Of a stretch of 64,000 nt of DNA, positions 37,064-50,100 are shown one piece after another; position 1 is the stretch's first letter; the number at the start of each line of letters is the position of its first letter. A program made the position numbers and the translations under genes. The notes beneath the pieces are model-generated. The model saw nothing but the letters and a program-made list of their open reading frames with translations, was not told where the DNA came from and ran no database searches. Origin of the DNA: Paracentrotus lividus (Eukaryota; Echinodermata; Echinoidea; Camarodonta; Echinidae); assembly GCA_940671915.1 (NCBI GenBank), contig CALNVZ010003433.1, positions 13,351,393 through 13,415,392 on the forward strand, in the 5' to 3' direction.

Positions 37064-39030
37064 TATGCTCAAACCCAAAACTCACTGCAACTACTGGTAG
37101 TAACTCTATGGAAAAGAGTTGTGTACACCAACTGGTATTTGCTATATATCGCTTCGGCAAGCGTTTAAATTACAAGTTTTCGTGTGGCACCAAACTATTT
37201 CGAACAGGTCCAGACCAATACTGAGTCGTATGGTGAGGAGAGGCGGTAAGAGGGTTTCCCTAAAGCTACAAGAATATCCGGGCTCCCAGGTTAAGGTCAA
37301 AATCTACCAACAGGCTGATTTTTGGGAGAATGTACGTTCTCCGAAACGTAGAACGTATAAAGGTTCTCACTGAGAAACGAGTAGTCCAGTTATAAAGCCA
37401 ATAAAGACGAGCGCTATATTAGATATGAATGTAATACAAGGCATTTCCCCTTTGCTAAAACATAAAAAGAAAGCATAACTATTGATTTTGACTAATACAT
37501 AAAGGCTGGGCACGGTAGGTTTTTTTTCATAATCAAGCATAGTGTTTTCAGGAGTCAGACGACTACTACCGCATAAGACGCATTGAAACAATAAACCTTG
37601 GTAATGAGAAGAAAAAAGAACTAGGTATGCCCGCAGTAGGGGAACCGGGGACAAATGTAACACGGGGCAATTGTAAACAGAGGCCTCCAATTCCGTAGCA
37701 GAAACACGCACCCTATAACTCAAAATTTGTAGAGAACAATGCGCCATTTACCAGATCGCTCCACATGCTGTATCGGAGTCGTTAGCAGATTTAAAACGTT
37801 CGTGGAATCTCTTCTAATCAGCGGAAAAAACCGTTTTTTTGAGCATGAAAAGTAAGTAATTTACATTACCAATTGGTTTTTTCTTCTTGGACAAATATGT
37901 GGAACTGAAGCTACGGCGTGTCATTTTTGTATATTGTAGAAATTATTGTTCCCTTCTAGGCCAATATTTTTGTCTAAACAGTTTTCAACCCGCCACGAAT
38001 ACCGAAGCCTAAGATAGAAATCTCTCCAAATAATGGTACATACATGCCAGGGCAATTGTAACAATGCTGTTACAATTGCCCCTGTTTTCTGTTAAAGTAA
38101 CTCCCGTAGGAACTCACAGGTATTTCAAGGCATCGATTTTTGTCCGCTGGAATCAACACCAAGCTATTAATATAGACCCAAGTCAAAGGGCGCGAACAGG
38201 AGCGCTAATAGTAATTGGAAAAGTTGTGAGGGCGCAATCGGAGCGGTGAAAGTGGGAGAGCGAGTGGGGGGAGGGGGGGGGGGGCTGCAGACTAAAAATC
38301 ACAAAATGTATCGGTCATTTTTTTCCGTTTGGTACACGTTCGCTGACGAAGCCCTCCAGGCTCCTGGCCCCCTGCAATTACAAATTGTCCGGAATTTGTT
38401 CAATTGCCTGTATAATCAGAGTAATTAAAAGCATACCCATAAGGAAACCTCTTGAACCAATGGAGGCTAATAAATTAGAGATCGTCTCCGAGAGTCTCAC
38501 CACAAGAACCGTCTCGCGACAAATTCTCACTAAATCTCGGAGAGACGGAATTTTTTTGCTCATAAATTGTGGCGGAAGACGTATTGTCGATGTATTATGC
38601 TTTAGCAAACAAAAGGTAACCATACCTATTAATTCTCGACATGAAAATTAAATACTTTGAACATATCATGGTTTAATACGTTGTTTGTTATGAAATGCTA
38701 TTTTGAAAATAAAGCCTTTCATAATGCTAACGTTCTAGATTAGCTCCTCCGTAGTCCAGCGAAAGCACCCTATTATTATCTTGTTACTATGTATTGATCA
38801 ATTTATGAATGTATTTTATTTGATGAGATGTACTTCTTTTTGTATATTTTGTATTATATTTGTCACTAGAAATATGAAATAAAATAAACTGAAACTGAAA
38901 CAGTGAATTAAGAATTATATACAAAAATCATTTCCATCAAACTAATAGAGCTGTCAAAATGGGAGGAACTAACGTGTAAATTGTGTAACTCAAATATTCA
39001 AAATGAATAAAGAGATCCACTATGTTATGA
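37064..39030. other. Intergenic DNA with GGGGCAATTGTAAC repeat fragments
   Basis: GGGGCAATTGTAAC-type words occur at 37663 and 38050-38086 (a small palindrome around AATGCTGTTACAATTGCCCC) and before the gap at 36364. A fragment of the GTCTC family lies at about 38480-38560. No gene recognised. Confidence 0.45.
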
Positions 39031-39264
39031 CTATGGTATACAGAGTGCGTCAATAAAAAATAAAAAAATCCAATCACTTTTAAGTTGTCTTGTGAAAAGC
39101 ATGAAAATATCTAATTCATGATATGTCTTGGTAGTGCCATCCTCCAAGCATATTATGTTGGTACCTTTTACATTAGGGTTTTTCCATGCATGACTGAATA
39201 ACGTACAATCTTCAGAAGACGTTAATCTCACCTGCGCCAAGTGGCTGGGTGAAGAAGAAATGAA

Positions 39265-39679
39265 TTGAGAATTATTATTCGTGTGCACGCACATACTACA
39301 CCCACACGTACCCTCATTTACACATACACAACCTACATACACACCCACACCCTCATCAAACACACACACCCTCATACACACTCCACACACATACACACGC
39401 ACACACTCTATCTCATCCACACCAGTACACAGTACACACAATTGTTTTTGACGGTATCATATTTTGCTTCCATACAACGGGTAGACTTCATTGATTGTCT
39501 GACCATGGTCTGACCTGGATGAAGAAGGAAAGTAGGAGAAGTATATGACATAATGTGCGTGTGAAAAACGGAAAGAGAGAGAGAGAGATCGGAGTTTTTT
39601 GAGAAGTGTGCGACGTAAGTATGAAATTGTGTGTGGGAGGAATTGGTATGTGTATGTGTGTGTGAGGGGAAATTGGTAT

Positions 39680-39717
<38 letters not shown>

Positions 39718-39720
39718 CAA
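39265..39720. repeat. (CA)n/(GT)n-rich region
   Basis: Imperfect CACACA stretch (39277-39440) followed by a GT stretch (39632-39716). His/Thr-rich open frames here are repeat artefacts. Confidence 0.9.
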
Positions 39721-40040
39721 ATTTCCTCAAAGCCGCGCGGATCAAGCGTGTCAAGCGATAAAAAATAAAACACGACTACCACAAACAGAACACTCAAACA
39801 GAACAAAACGAAACAAACCATACACTGTCCACCTGACATGCCAGATCAGATCGTACGGTTAAGGGTTAAGAAACCAGATGACTATTGAGTTTTATTCAGT
39901 ACTATGTTAACATTGTTCAGATGGTTACAGGTAACCCTATCATGCCTTCGAGTTCAAGAAAATGCCATATCCATAAATCCTTTACCATGCATGTTTAATT
40001 CATAAAAGTGATATTGTTGTATTGTTATAGAGCATTATGC

Positions 40041-40041
<1 letters not shown>

Positions 40042-40082
<41 letters not shown>

Positions 40083-40565
40083 ATCTATAGTGACATGGAT
40101 ATAATATGTAAGAATAACAGAAATACCCGTGAGTTTATATTTGAACGAATAGTAGTTTTCAAAACAAAAAAGTAGAAAATTTTGAAACTGTGTTGTATAT
40201 CCAACTTGAAAGAAACTAATAGAATTTTTTTTTTTTTTTTTTTGAAAGGAGGGGCTGAGATATGTTGTCTTTGTTTATGTGAAAGTATGATTTACATTAT
40301 GCATAACTTCGTGATGCTGTTTTTATATAACTAATGAATGGAACGAGGGGTTCCTATTTGATTTCGAAAAGTAACCATCATATCACACTATTGTCCGATG
40401 AGACCTTATTTTTACAAAGCGGTACAGAATACAGACCACAGTGTTTACATATTTTGTCATGACAGCAGACTAAACGTTTAAAAGTCAAAATGTGATCTTT
40501 CTAAAACTCCACATTTTAACAATTGTCTGATTAATTTTTACAAATAATTGTAGATTTAGTTATTT

Positions 40566-40624
<59 letters not shown>
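40042..40624. repeat. Two (AT)n microsatellites
   Basis: Pure AT runs at about 40044-40080 and 40569-40624, with ordinary AT-rich DNA and a 19-bp T run (40227-40245) between them. Confidence 0.95.
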
Positions 40625-40626
<2 letters not shown>

Positions 40627-40898
40627 GATCAGAGCCCGCACATGCTAATTCCAATAATTTCAAAGTCATATTTCAGGATTATATTTTACCACATCTTTTC
40701 GCATGCTCTCACAAACCCACGATTACTTATTGTCAGATCATTGCTAGCGAAAGTAATAAATACTAAACCATGTTGCCTTTTGAAACTAACCTGAAAATTT
40801 GAAGCCATGTCTCCAACAAGTACATAATTGGCGACCTTTACTATTGTGTAATCGTTGTGATCAAGTAGGCCTAAAACACATACAGATGTTACAAAGAA

Positions 40899-41162
40899 TT
40901 AACATGACTTGCAAACGAAGCCCATATTTTGAACATTGGCGCCCGCACTAATACCGAGGATTACAACGCCGCGTTTATCTTGTTTTTTGTTTTTAAGGAG
41001 AACGCCGTCAACGCTGAGATATATGAAATCAGTCTCCCTCTGATTGGCCAAAAGTTTCAGCTGACGATTTACGTTGTCAACTTTGATGAAGTCATCTTGA
41101 TGGATGATATCGCGGTCTGGGATGTCCTTTACTGTTGGAACTATTTTAGTGATCTCAACGAA
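40899..41162 (-). pseudogene. Possible relic of an SGNH-hydrolase-like or retroelement protein
   Basis: An 87-residue open stretch without a proper start (preceded by TGA) and without repeats. It contains DNVNRQLKLLANQRETDFI followed by VDGVLLKNKKQDKRGV, which recalls the helix and DGVHL-G motif at the C-terminus of SGNH/GDSL-type domains found in some retroelements. The catalytic His is not present in the expected DGxH form. The resemblance is weak. Confidence 0.2.
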
Positions 41163-41210
41163 CAATCATTTGACAATGGGGACATTTATGTACCAATATC
41201 CAAGGGGTCA

Positions 41211-41511
41211 TTACTACACTGTAAAAAAAAATACAGCAAAGTGATGTCAGCAGAGTCGCCATACAAAAATGTAATTTAAAATACAGTTTTGATGAAAGAG
41301 AAGGAAAATATCATTAGAGTTTGATAGCATACGTATTTGGTTAAAACGGAACAAAAGTGTTACTCCTGATGTATATTTTGTATTTCTGACGTAATTATTT
41401 GCAGGAGAAACTTACAACAAAACTGTTTTTTGAATTACATTTTTTTTATGGCGACTCTACTGACAGCAGATTTGCTGTAAAAATACATATATTTTTTTTA
41501 CAATGTAGTAA
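41211..41511. mobile_element. MITE, TTACTACACTGTAAAAAAAA ends
   Basis: Left TTACTACACTGTAAAAAAA and right TTTTTTTTACAATGTAGTAA are inverted. Inside, GCAGAGTCGCCATA (41250) is mirrored by TATGGCGACTCTACTG (41449). About 300 bp, non-coding. Confidence 0.75.
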
Positions 41512-42069
41512 TAATGGTACTGATCATAGATGAATGCTAACGCTATCCGGCTATGCTTGTTGGAAGAAGTAATGAGGAATACTCAATGACATCATCAATG
41601 TTAACCCCTTGTGACTATGGACTTTTGGCTTCCGTGACAACTTGTGACGAAATATTATTGATTGAAACATGGAATCACCTATAAGTTTTTTAATGCGTCT
41701 TGTAATATCGTAACGTTGGCTTTGATGGCGGCTGTATTCGTCACTTTGTGATTCAGTGGCTTGGATTGAAGTTTATGGATTCCAAATCAATGACGCTTTT
41801 TTTTCCGAGTTGATGGGGTACACCACTGTAAGCAGAATCACGATTTTTTTTTTTTTTTGTAGAGATTGAAATAAGACATCATTGTCCCTACGATTATTGG
41901 CTTTTTGTTGAAGATGACCAGAAGTCATGCAGCTATAGTCCAATGACTCAAGTTAATGTGATAATTCAGTAAGGCATGAAAGACTTTTGAAGGTATGAAA
42001 GACTCTGTAAGGGCTTGGGGTGATAGACGAAACTACATGTACCATCGGTGTGCCTTTTTGAGAGCAGTA

Positions 42070-45000
42070 CTAACGGGCAACTGCTGTGATTTTGAAAGGC
42101 TTTGGGAGGTAGGTGAGACCACATGTACCATCCATAGAGATTGGCGTGCCTTCGGGAAGCCGGAGAGTGAAACGATGCAGGATATTGGTGAAGATGATGA
42201 AGAGTTCTGTACGAGCCAACTGTTCACCCGGACATAATCGCCGACCTGCATGAATGAAATACGTCTGGTAACAGGAATGGTTTAGCAGCCTAGTGGATTT
42301 TAAACTCAATGGATATTGGAAAAAAGAAGACACCAAAAGGAGAATGGATAGAATGAAATTCTTGATATGATTTTATTCCAAAATTTTGACATTACGCCTT
42401 CTCCCTCTAAACAAGTTTTAAGTTTCAAAAGCCATTCTTCTCTTAAAACATTTGTAGTTAACGTAAAAGTTCCTGCAATTTTAAAAAGCTACTATCAAAA
42501 TGATCTGACAGCCCCCATTACCAACTAACCCCTATGTCAGTGATTATGTTCACTTACCAATTCCAAATTCAGCCAGCCTTGCTTCTAACTTGCTGTTGAA
42601 CTGACTCGTCTCCTTGTCTATGAACCTCTCGGGGACAAAGTTGTCGGGATCTTTCCAAAGCGAGGGCGACGACGACAACCAGTGAGCATTCGTGGCGATG
42701 TTCGTTCCTTTGGGGATGTCGTAACCGCCCAGTTTCACGTCACATCGAGTACGATGGGGGATTTGAGCAGGGAGTACTTTACAGCACCGATAACACTCCA
42801 CCATTGTCGACTCCGTCAGCGGGAGCTTTGGGCGGTCGGATAGAGATGGAAGACGATCTCGCCCGACTACCTTATCAAGCTCTGCTTGGACATCGGCCTT
42901 AAACAACACAAATTAAGCCTCTGCCATTAGCATAATTTTGGACATGCAATGAGATTATGTAAGATAGCAAAACCAATTTTTTTTTTTTTAAGAATAAAAC
43001 AGAAGGGGGAAAATTCTATTTAATTTGTTTCCTTTCTAGAGTTTCTGTAAATGTTAAAATCCTTCCATTGTTTCCTTGACAACGTTTTCTGAGATACCAG
43101 TAGCCTGAGATAACCTTCACCGTTTCCATGAGAGAACATGAAGTCTAGAGATTGTAGATATTTTATTTCCAATTTCTTGTTTAGATACTTTCAAAGAGAT
43201 TTTGACCCCCACTTGTTGCCGGATAGCCCTGGACTCGCCACTGACGATGAAAGCTTGAAGGTTTACCTGAACATCTGGATGTTGAGCCATGATGAGGAAG
43301 TACCACAAAAGACTGGTAGAAACCGTCTCAAAGCCAGCTACTATCAGGTCCCATAACACTTGAAGGAGACAGTGATCAATGAAGGACCCTATTTCTTTTT
43401 TCTATAAGGAGAGAGTAGAATGTTGGAGAGAAGTTTAGTTGTATTTTCAAGATATCAGAATTGGAAGTGACTCCAGAGGAAGGCGCGAATGGGGAGATAC
43501 GTAGCCATATACCACTCTACAGCCGAAGGGAAAGAGACCTCAATGAACGCACATGAGGTTTGGTTATCCATGGGCACTACATCCATCACTTTATAAACAT
43601 GGTAAAGAGAGAAACATTGACCCCCTCCCCCAAAAGCAGGTTCCCAATTAACCTGTAATTGGCAGTGAGTATTCAAATAGGCCTACCACTTGCCAAGTGT
43701 TTCTGTCTAATAGGAACATTCCTATTTTCCTGCTGATAATTGAGGCGTCGGAATTTACTCAATGTTCCCATTTTCCAGATCAGGTTTCAATAGTAAATCA
43801 TAAATTTTTATATTTTAGTAGAGGATCCTAATTTTGGACAATCTATAATTTCCAATTATTTTGTTCCTACTTCTTGGTATTATAAATTGGCAGGTGGCTC
43901 CAGGATATCATACGAAGAGCGCGAGAGAAGTCGAATGTGTGTGTGTGTGTGTGCTGTGTACGTGTGGTGTGTGAACAGTAATAAGCGTGATGACAGTCTA
44001 CTCACACCGCCCAAGAGTCGAAGTGGTAGGAGGGATGTCAGTGAGTGCGATGACGCTGCGATGATGTATTAGTGTAGTGTGTGTTGTGTGTTGAAGTCGT
44101 GTGAAGTGAGAGTGTGTTAAATTGTATGGATTGTGTGTGTGTGTGTGAGTGCATAAGTGATCAGTAAAAAGAGATGAGAAGATGAGATGGGGAAGTGTAG
44201 CCAGCGACAGTTCAATGCATATGATATCTTTAAAATAAGACCAGGAGGGGCGAACACCTCTTTCGCCCAACTAAACACAACACAAATGAACCCATCAAAC
44301 AACCAAAAAATAGGTCATTTTAGAATTACGAAGAGTCATTGTAGTAATTTTATGCACTAGAAAGCATCTCAATAACTTTTTCCGGCTTGTATTTATATTC
44401 TTTGGGCACGTGTCAATGATCCTATGGCATTTATTTACAAATTCATGCTTCAGTGAGCACGTGAGACTGGAAAAGCCCTTTTCTCACGTATGGACAACAA
44501 TTCAAATATTTACTTTGATTGAATATAACAATTCTTTCTGGGGAGTACTTTTTATTTAATTTTCACAAAAATCCCGATGTTTCACGCCTCAGTGGGCACA
44601 AGATACGAGAAAATCATGCAAATGAGAAGATAGTTTGGGGCTTCGTCATGGTTCAGTGACTTTTCGAATACGGAATTTGAATCAAGATTATGTTAGTTAG
44701 AGATGAGTTGAAGCTGTGTGCCAAGTTTCGTGACATAACCCACAGTAGAAATAACAATAATCATCAATGAAATTGGCCGAATTTCACATTTGTCATGTAT
44801 TGATTTCCTTCTCTATTGACTTTATGTACAGAGGTTTAACAAAAGTTTAACAAAAGTGAAATTTGGCATATTTTAATTGTCAGTTTTTGCCCATTTGACT
44901 GTAAATTATCTTATGAAACTTTGCACATAGCTCTATAACTAACATGATCTTTATTCAAATTACGTATTCGAAAAGTCACTGAACTATGACGAAGCCCAAA

Positions 45001-45221
45001 ACTTTCTTCTCATTTTCATGATTTTCTTGTATCTTGTGCCCACTGAGGCATGAAACATCGGGATTTTTATGAAAATAAAATCAAAGGTACTCCCCAAAAA
45101 GAATTGTTATATCCAACCAAAGTAAGAATTTGAATTTTAGTCCGTACGTGACAAAAGGGCTTTTCCAGTCTCACGTGATCACTGAAGCATGAATTTGTAA
45201 ATAAATGGCATAGGATTATTA

Positions 45222-45258
<37 letters not shown>

Positions 45259-47121
45259 TAATCCGCATTTCAAAATACATGAATTATACAATACAAAATA
45301 CAGAACAATAGGATGTACGTGACATTATAGAAAGGACCTGGAATAGAGATGAAGGGGCTGCCTGGGATCATTGACACGTGCCCAAGGAATATAAATACAA
45401 GCCAAAAAAATATGTTATTGAGATGCTTTCTAGTGCATAAAATTACACAAGGACTCTTCGTAATTCTAAAATGACCTATTTTTGGTTGTTTGATGGGTTC
45501 ATTCAACCGTGAATGTATGGATATTTGTTGCATACACTTCCACAACAGGAATTCCATCATATTTGATCGATTATACCATGGCAAAGAAGTAAATGGCAGT
45601 TTAGGCAATTTTTGCTGCATGCTCACTCAACCGTGAAATTTGACGCAAATTTCTTTTCCGTATATTGGGAAGCACGTTTTGCATACATCCTGACGTGTAA
45701 AATGTTTAAAATATGAAAATGGGTCCGTTATCATTGAATCAAAGTTGCCACTTTTGGCTTGCGAAATTAAAAAAATGACATTTTTTCATTCACCCGTTGC
45801 TCACTGAAGCATGACTTGATGATTTTTCCTAAAATTCGCTCCCATTGTGGCTAATTAAATTCCCTACATGGACATATAAGTAGATTTTTTTAATTCCTCC
45901 TGGTTCAAAAATTATTGATATCTGAAATAGGGGGAACTTTCTTTTTGTGTTGTGTTTAGATTCTCTACCGTCTGCTGTGGTCCTAATCTTCAGGACATCA
46001 ATATTTCATACGAGCAGAATAAACATGAACTTCAAACTCGAACTTAAATATAGTTAAAGCAAAGCAGATAGTGACTTCGATATAAGATTTACCGTGTATA
46101 CATTATCGAAAAACAATCCCCTGGTTTGTTGACAATTGCTAACAACTTTGAAGGTACATAAAATTATTTATGGCCAAAGATTGTGAATATATGGTTTTTT
46201 AATGAGAGTTATTATTCATTTATTATGTTTATAGTCACAATGTTATATTTCATTAGGTCAATGATGTTTGAGTCGGCATAGGGATATATTTTGAATATAT
46301 AGAGATCAAGATATGCAATTTCAAAATTTATATTTATGTCTTTATTATAGTAAACGGCAGCTATTAAAAAAAAATAATTATGACCTGGAATTAGCTGAAA
46401 TACCTACCGGCTAGCCATTTTATACACCTAGGTTAAGTTAGTCAAATGTAGATTAACTTCTTACGTTTGCAGCCCTTTCAGCTTGTTCCTGGAGGAAGGA
46501 CTCGATCAAATCATTCGGTTCGTCTTCAGGGTCATATGCCTGACGATGTCGCTCCACGACCTTCTTGAGAAAACCAAACATGCCTTTGACAACAGCGTCT
46601 CCCATTTTGTTTATCTACAGTGTAATTCAATTGAAATTTGCGTTTCTTGACACAATTACAAAATAAAATTATTCTCAAAATACAAGATATTGATGAGACA
46701 GCAAAAGCGGATAAATACATGAGAATATTATCGTAAGTGCAAAATCCATTAAGATTTAATGACTTTTGAAGTAGGTATTGAATTATCGCGATAACAAAAC
46801 CAGTACCTGAAATTTCACAAATTGACCACTATGGTTTTTCACATACGTAAACCTACTCCAAAATCTAATCAAGTCGTAACCACTGCTATAAACTACAATT
46901 ATTTTTTTGTTTAAAATTTCATTTTGGTAAAAAGATCTACTGTTAGAAAAAAATTAAACAAGTTGTTTTTTTTTTAATCTTAAACAACTGCGTATTAACC
47001 GGTATTAATCGCACAGCGTTGTTCAAAAACATAAACAACCTGTTGTTTAATGGCATTATTAAACAACCTAATTGTTTAAAGAAAGATATTTAAAATATCA
47101 AGAGTATTGTTTAACGTTCCG

Positions 47122-47155
<34 letters not shown>

Positions 47156-50100
47156 GCTCCAAATTGAATTGTCCAAAACAAAGGTGAAACGCAAATTCTT
47201 TGTGCCCATTTGATCGTGGGTAATCCTGCAGTCACACAGACACTAATGCGGCGGTCACAACTCACCGTACCATCGACGTGCAACTCCCTGCGATGGATTT
47301 CGTAGAAAATTCGTGCAGCGGAGGTACCTCGCAGGTACAATGCATGTACGACGCGCAGGAAGTTTTTTCAATACCCTTATGCGGCGGTCACAACTCGCCG
47401 TACCATCGACGTGCAACTCCCTACGATGGATTTCGTAGAAAATTCGTGCAGCGGAGGTACCTCGCAGGTACAATGCATGTACGACCTGCAGAAAGTTTTT
47501 ACAATACCCTTACTATAGAATTGCAGGAATCGCAGAAGTTGAATTAGGACCTGTGCGTGCATTGCACATGCAACGCAGGCTACGTCGATGGCACGTGCCC
47601 CGTAGCCTACGACGAGTTGTGACCGCCGCATAACTATAGAATTGCAGGAATCGCAGAAGTTGAATTAGGACCTGTGCGTGCATTGCACATGCATCGCAGG
47701 CTACGTCGATGGCACATGCCCCGTAGCCTACGACGAGTTGTGACCGCCGCATTACGTATAGATACGTTTGTGTTGTTTTAATCTTATTTCATCTTCTTTT
47801 CTATCATTTCTTATGTATTTCTTTGTTTTACTGGATGAACGAAATTATCAATATTTCCACTGCTGTATATGACGGGTAGGCATCCGTGGGGATCCGCAAA
47901 AAAGACAACAATTTTTGGACGCAACCGGACGTAACTCAACGTAAGTGTCTGTGTGACTGTAGCATTAGGGTAGCAGCAAATCCGATCTTTTAACGTCTTT
48001 TGGTATGACGCGGCCGGGTATCGAACCCAAGACCTCCCGATTATGAGGCACATGCTCTATCCACTGAGCCAACACATCGGCATTTACTTTTTCTCAATGT
48101 GTGAGGCATAAGTCCTCCGCCATGATTGAAATGTTGCGCCTATGTACCTTGCATGTAACGAGTAATGCCATTAGCTCATGACTATCATTGGCCTCGGTCT
48201 TTTTAAACAACCCCGTGTTTAATATATCTCTAAACAGGTCTTGTTTAAGACAATAAAACCTCGATTTTCCGGTTTTAAACAACAATGTTTAGATATTAAA
48301 CCACCAAGAATTTTTTACTTTTTAAACAATAATTTTTTTTTAACAACGAAATTTTTAAACAGCATTCTAACAGTGTACCATGTGCACCATGGAATAACAT
48401 GCACATGCTCTGAGCACCAATTTGCACCATTTTGATCTAGGTCTCCACAAAGAGAAGAATTATTTATTCAAAAGATTGCTTGTCCGAAGCTATTACCTTC
48501 ATTGGTAAGTAGGCAAGGATTGGAACGTGCTGGAAGAACGATCCTGGACCCATCCACTCAAAGACCCCTTGGACATATTTGGTTAGCTCCACGAATTCCT
48601 CGTCGTCGTAACGGTAAGTCTTTCCCATAATGATCGCGGTCGTTACGTTGGAGACCGTCACGAAGATGTCGTCGCAAGGGTCGAAAAGGGCGCCCTCCTG
48701 GCTGACGAACACTTTGACTAGTTTGGTTGCTTCGGCTGTCACCAGATCCTCGAAGTTGTGGTTTGCGTGTTTTACGTTGCGGAGATTCCTGATGACAAAA
48801 CGACGTTGTTCATTCCACAAAGGCCCTTCGCTCGCTGATACCAAGCCAAGTCCTAATGTGTACAAAAGTAACAAGATCCGACAGTAAGCCTGTTGATTTC
48901 AATTCATAACTGACGAACAAAAATATATCTTCCAAACCATTTTATCCTAAACCTTTGTAAATGTTCTTTTAAAAAAATTAATCAATTTTTTTTTTTTAAA
49001 TAGATACTGGACTTTCTAGCAACCAGGAGTTACAGATTTGTTTGGAAGAATTATGTTCATGGAGCCCGAGATGGCATGCAACTCGACCTAATAGTAGTCG
49101 TAGAAGAATTTCAGTCCTTTTCAAGTGATTTCAAGTGATTTCAAGTGATTTCAAGTGGTTTTTGTGTACTTTTTATAACGTAAATCTACTTTCTGATTCA
49201 CCATCACCATTATCATCATGTGGTTTGGTCTCACATCATTTGGTCTAATTCTCCGTTTGTCTAATACAAATGGGCTATACCCATTTGGTCTATTAACAAT
49301 TTGGTCTTATTTACCCTTGGTCTAATACATACTTGATCTAATTCTCACTTATTTTAATGATCATTTATTCTAATGGCCAATTCGTCTAGTAGCCAAATAG
49401 TCTGATTGCATTTTCGTCTAATGCCCAAATGAATATTTGGCTTATTACCATTTGGTTATTGGAATTGACCAAGTGTTGAAAGGCCAAGTGGACAATAAAC
49501 GAAATTGAAATTAGACGAAATGGTAAATAGGCAAAGCGGTTATTAGACACGAAGGTAATTACACGAAATGTAATTAGACCATGTGGGATAAAAGTAGGTT
49601 TAGACCAAGTAGAAATCTAGCTCCTCATTGACCATCCTTACCTATATTAGGTCTACCCAGCGCTCGGTTGCACGGTAGCATTGGAGCTCGGTCATTAATG
49701 TCGGGGCTCCGGAAGGCTTCTTGAACGAGTTCGAAGCTGTTAAGGACGACGAATCGCGACCTAAAGACACTGAACATGTAAATATCTCCGTGCTCCTTGG
49801 ACCACATGTTGAAGAGTACCTCGATTCAATTCAAATCAATTCATCATCATGATATGAACTATTTCCCACGACTCTTCTTACAGGGTTATAAATTGAAAAG
49901 TGTATTTTTTTTTCTGAACAGCATTCCCGTTTTACCATACAAAAGCCATGTTAAAGTACTTTACGATCTGTTCTACAGTCAGGGTACACCCATTTTTCTC
50001 ACTGGACCAAAAAATAAAGTTGTTTTGTTTTCCTATTTTTTTGTGTATGTGTTCTAGACAAGTGAAATAATATTGCTTTTAAATTTTGAGGTATGAGGTC

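Larger units (their letters stand above)
46938..48378. mobile_element. Composite nested element in P450 intron 3
   Basis: Outer ends CTACTGTTAGAAAAAAATTA and TTTAAACAGCATTCTAACAG are inverted and related TTAAACAAC/GTTGTTTAA words line both sides. Inside sit a 31-bp A run (47124-47154), a split TGCTACAG-type MITE (about 47225-47965), a rearranged TGCGGCGG element (47236-47757) and a tRNA-like sequence (48006-48078). The nesting shows several successive insertions. Confidence 0.65.

Noticed and set aside
36353-37168. Long frames of 229-247 codons
   Set aside because: Almost entirely N from the assembly gap.
39031-39754. Cys/Val- and His/Thr-rich frames
   Set aside because: Translation of CA/GT microsatellites.
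47122-47752. Several 72-89 codon frames repeated at 61856-62198
   Set aside because: They are the TGCGGCGG element read in different frames. Repetition reflects the transposon, not a gene family.
48006-48078. Functional tRNA-Met(CAT)
   Set aside because: Acceptor and D stems pair, but the anticodon stem does not. The copy sits inside nested repeats.
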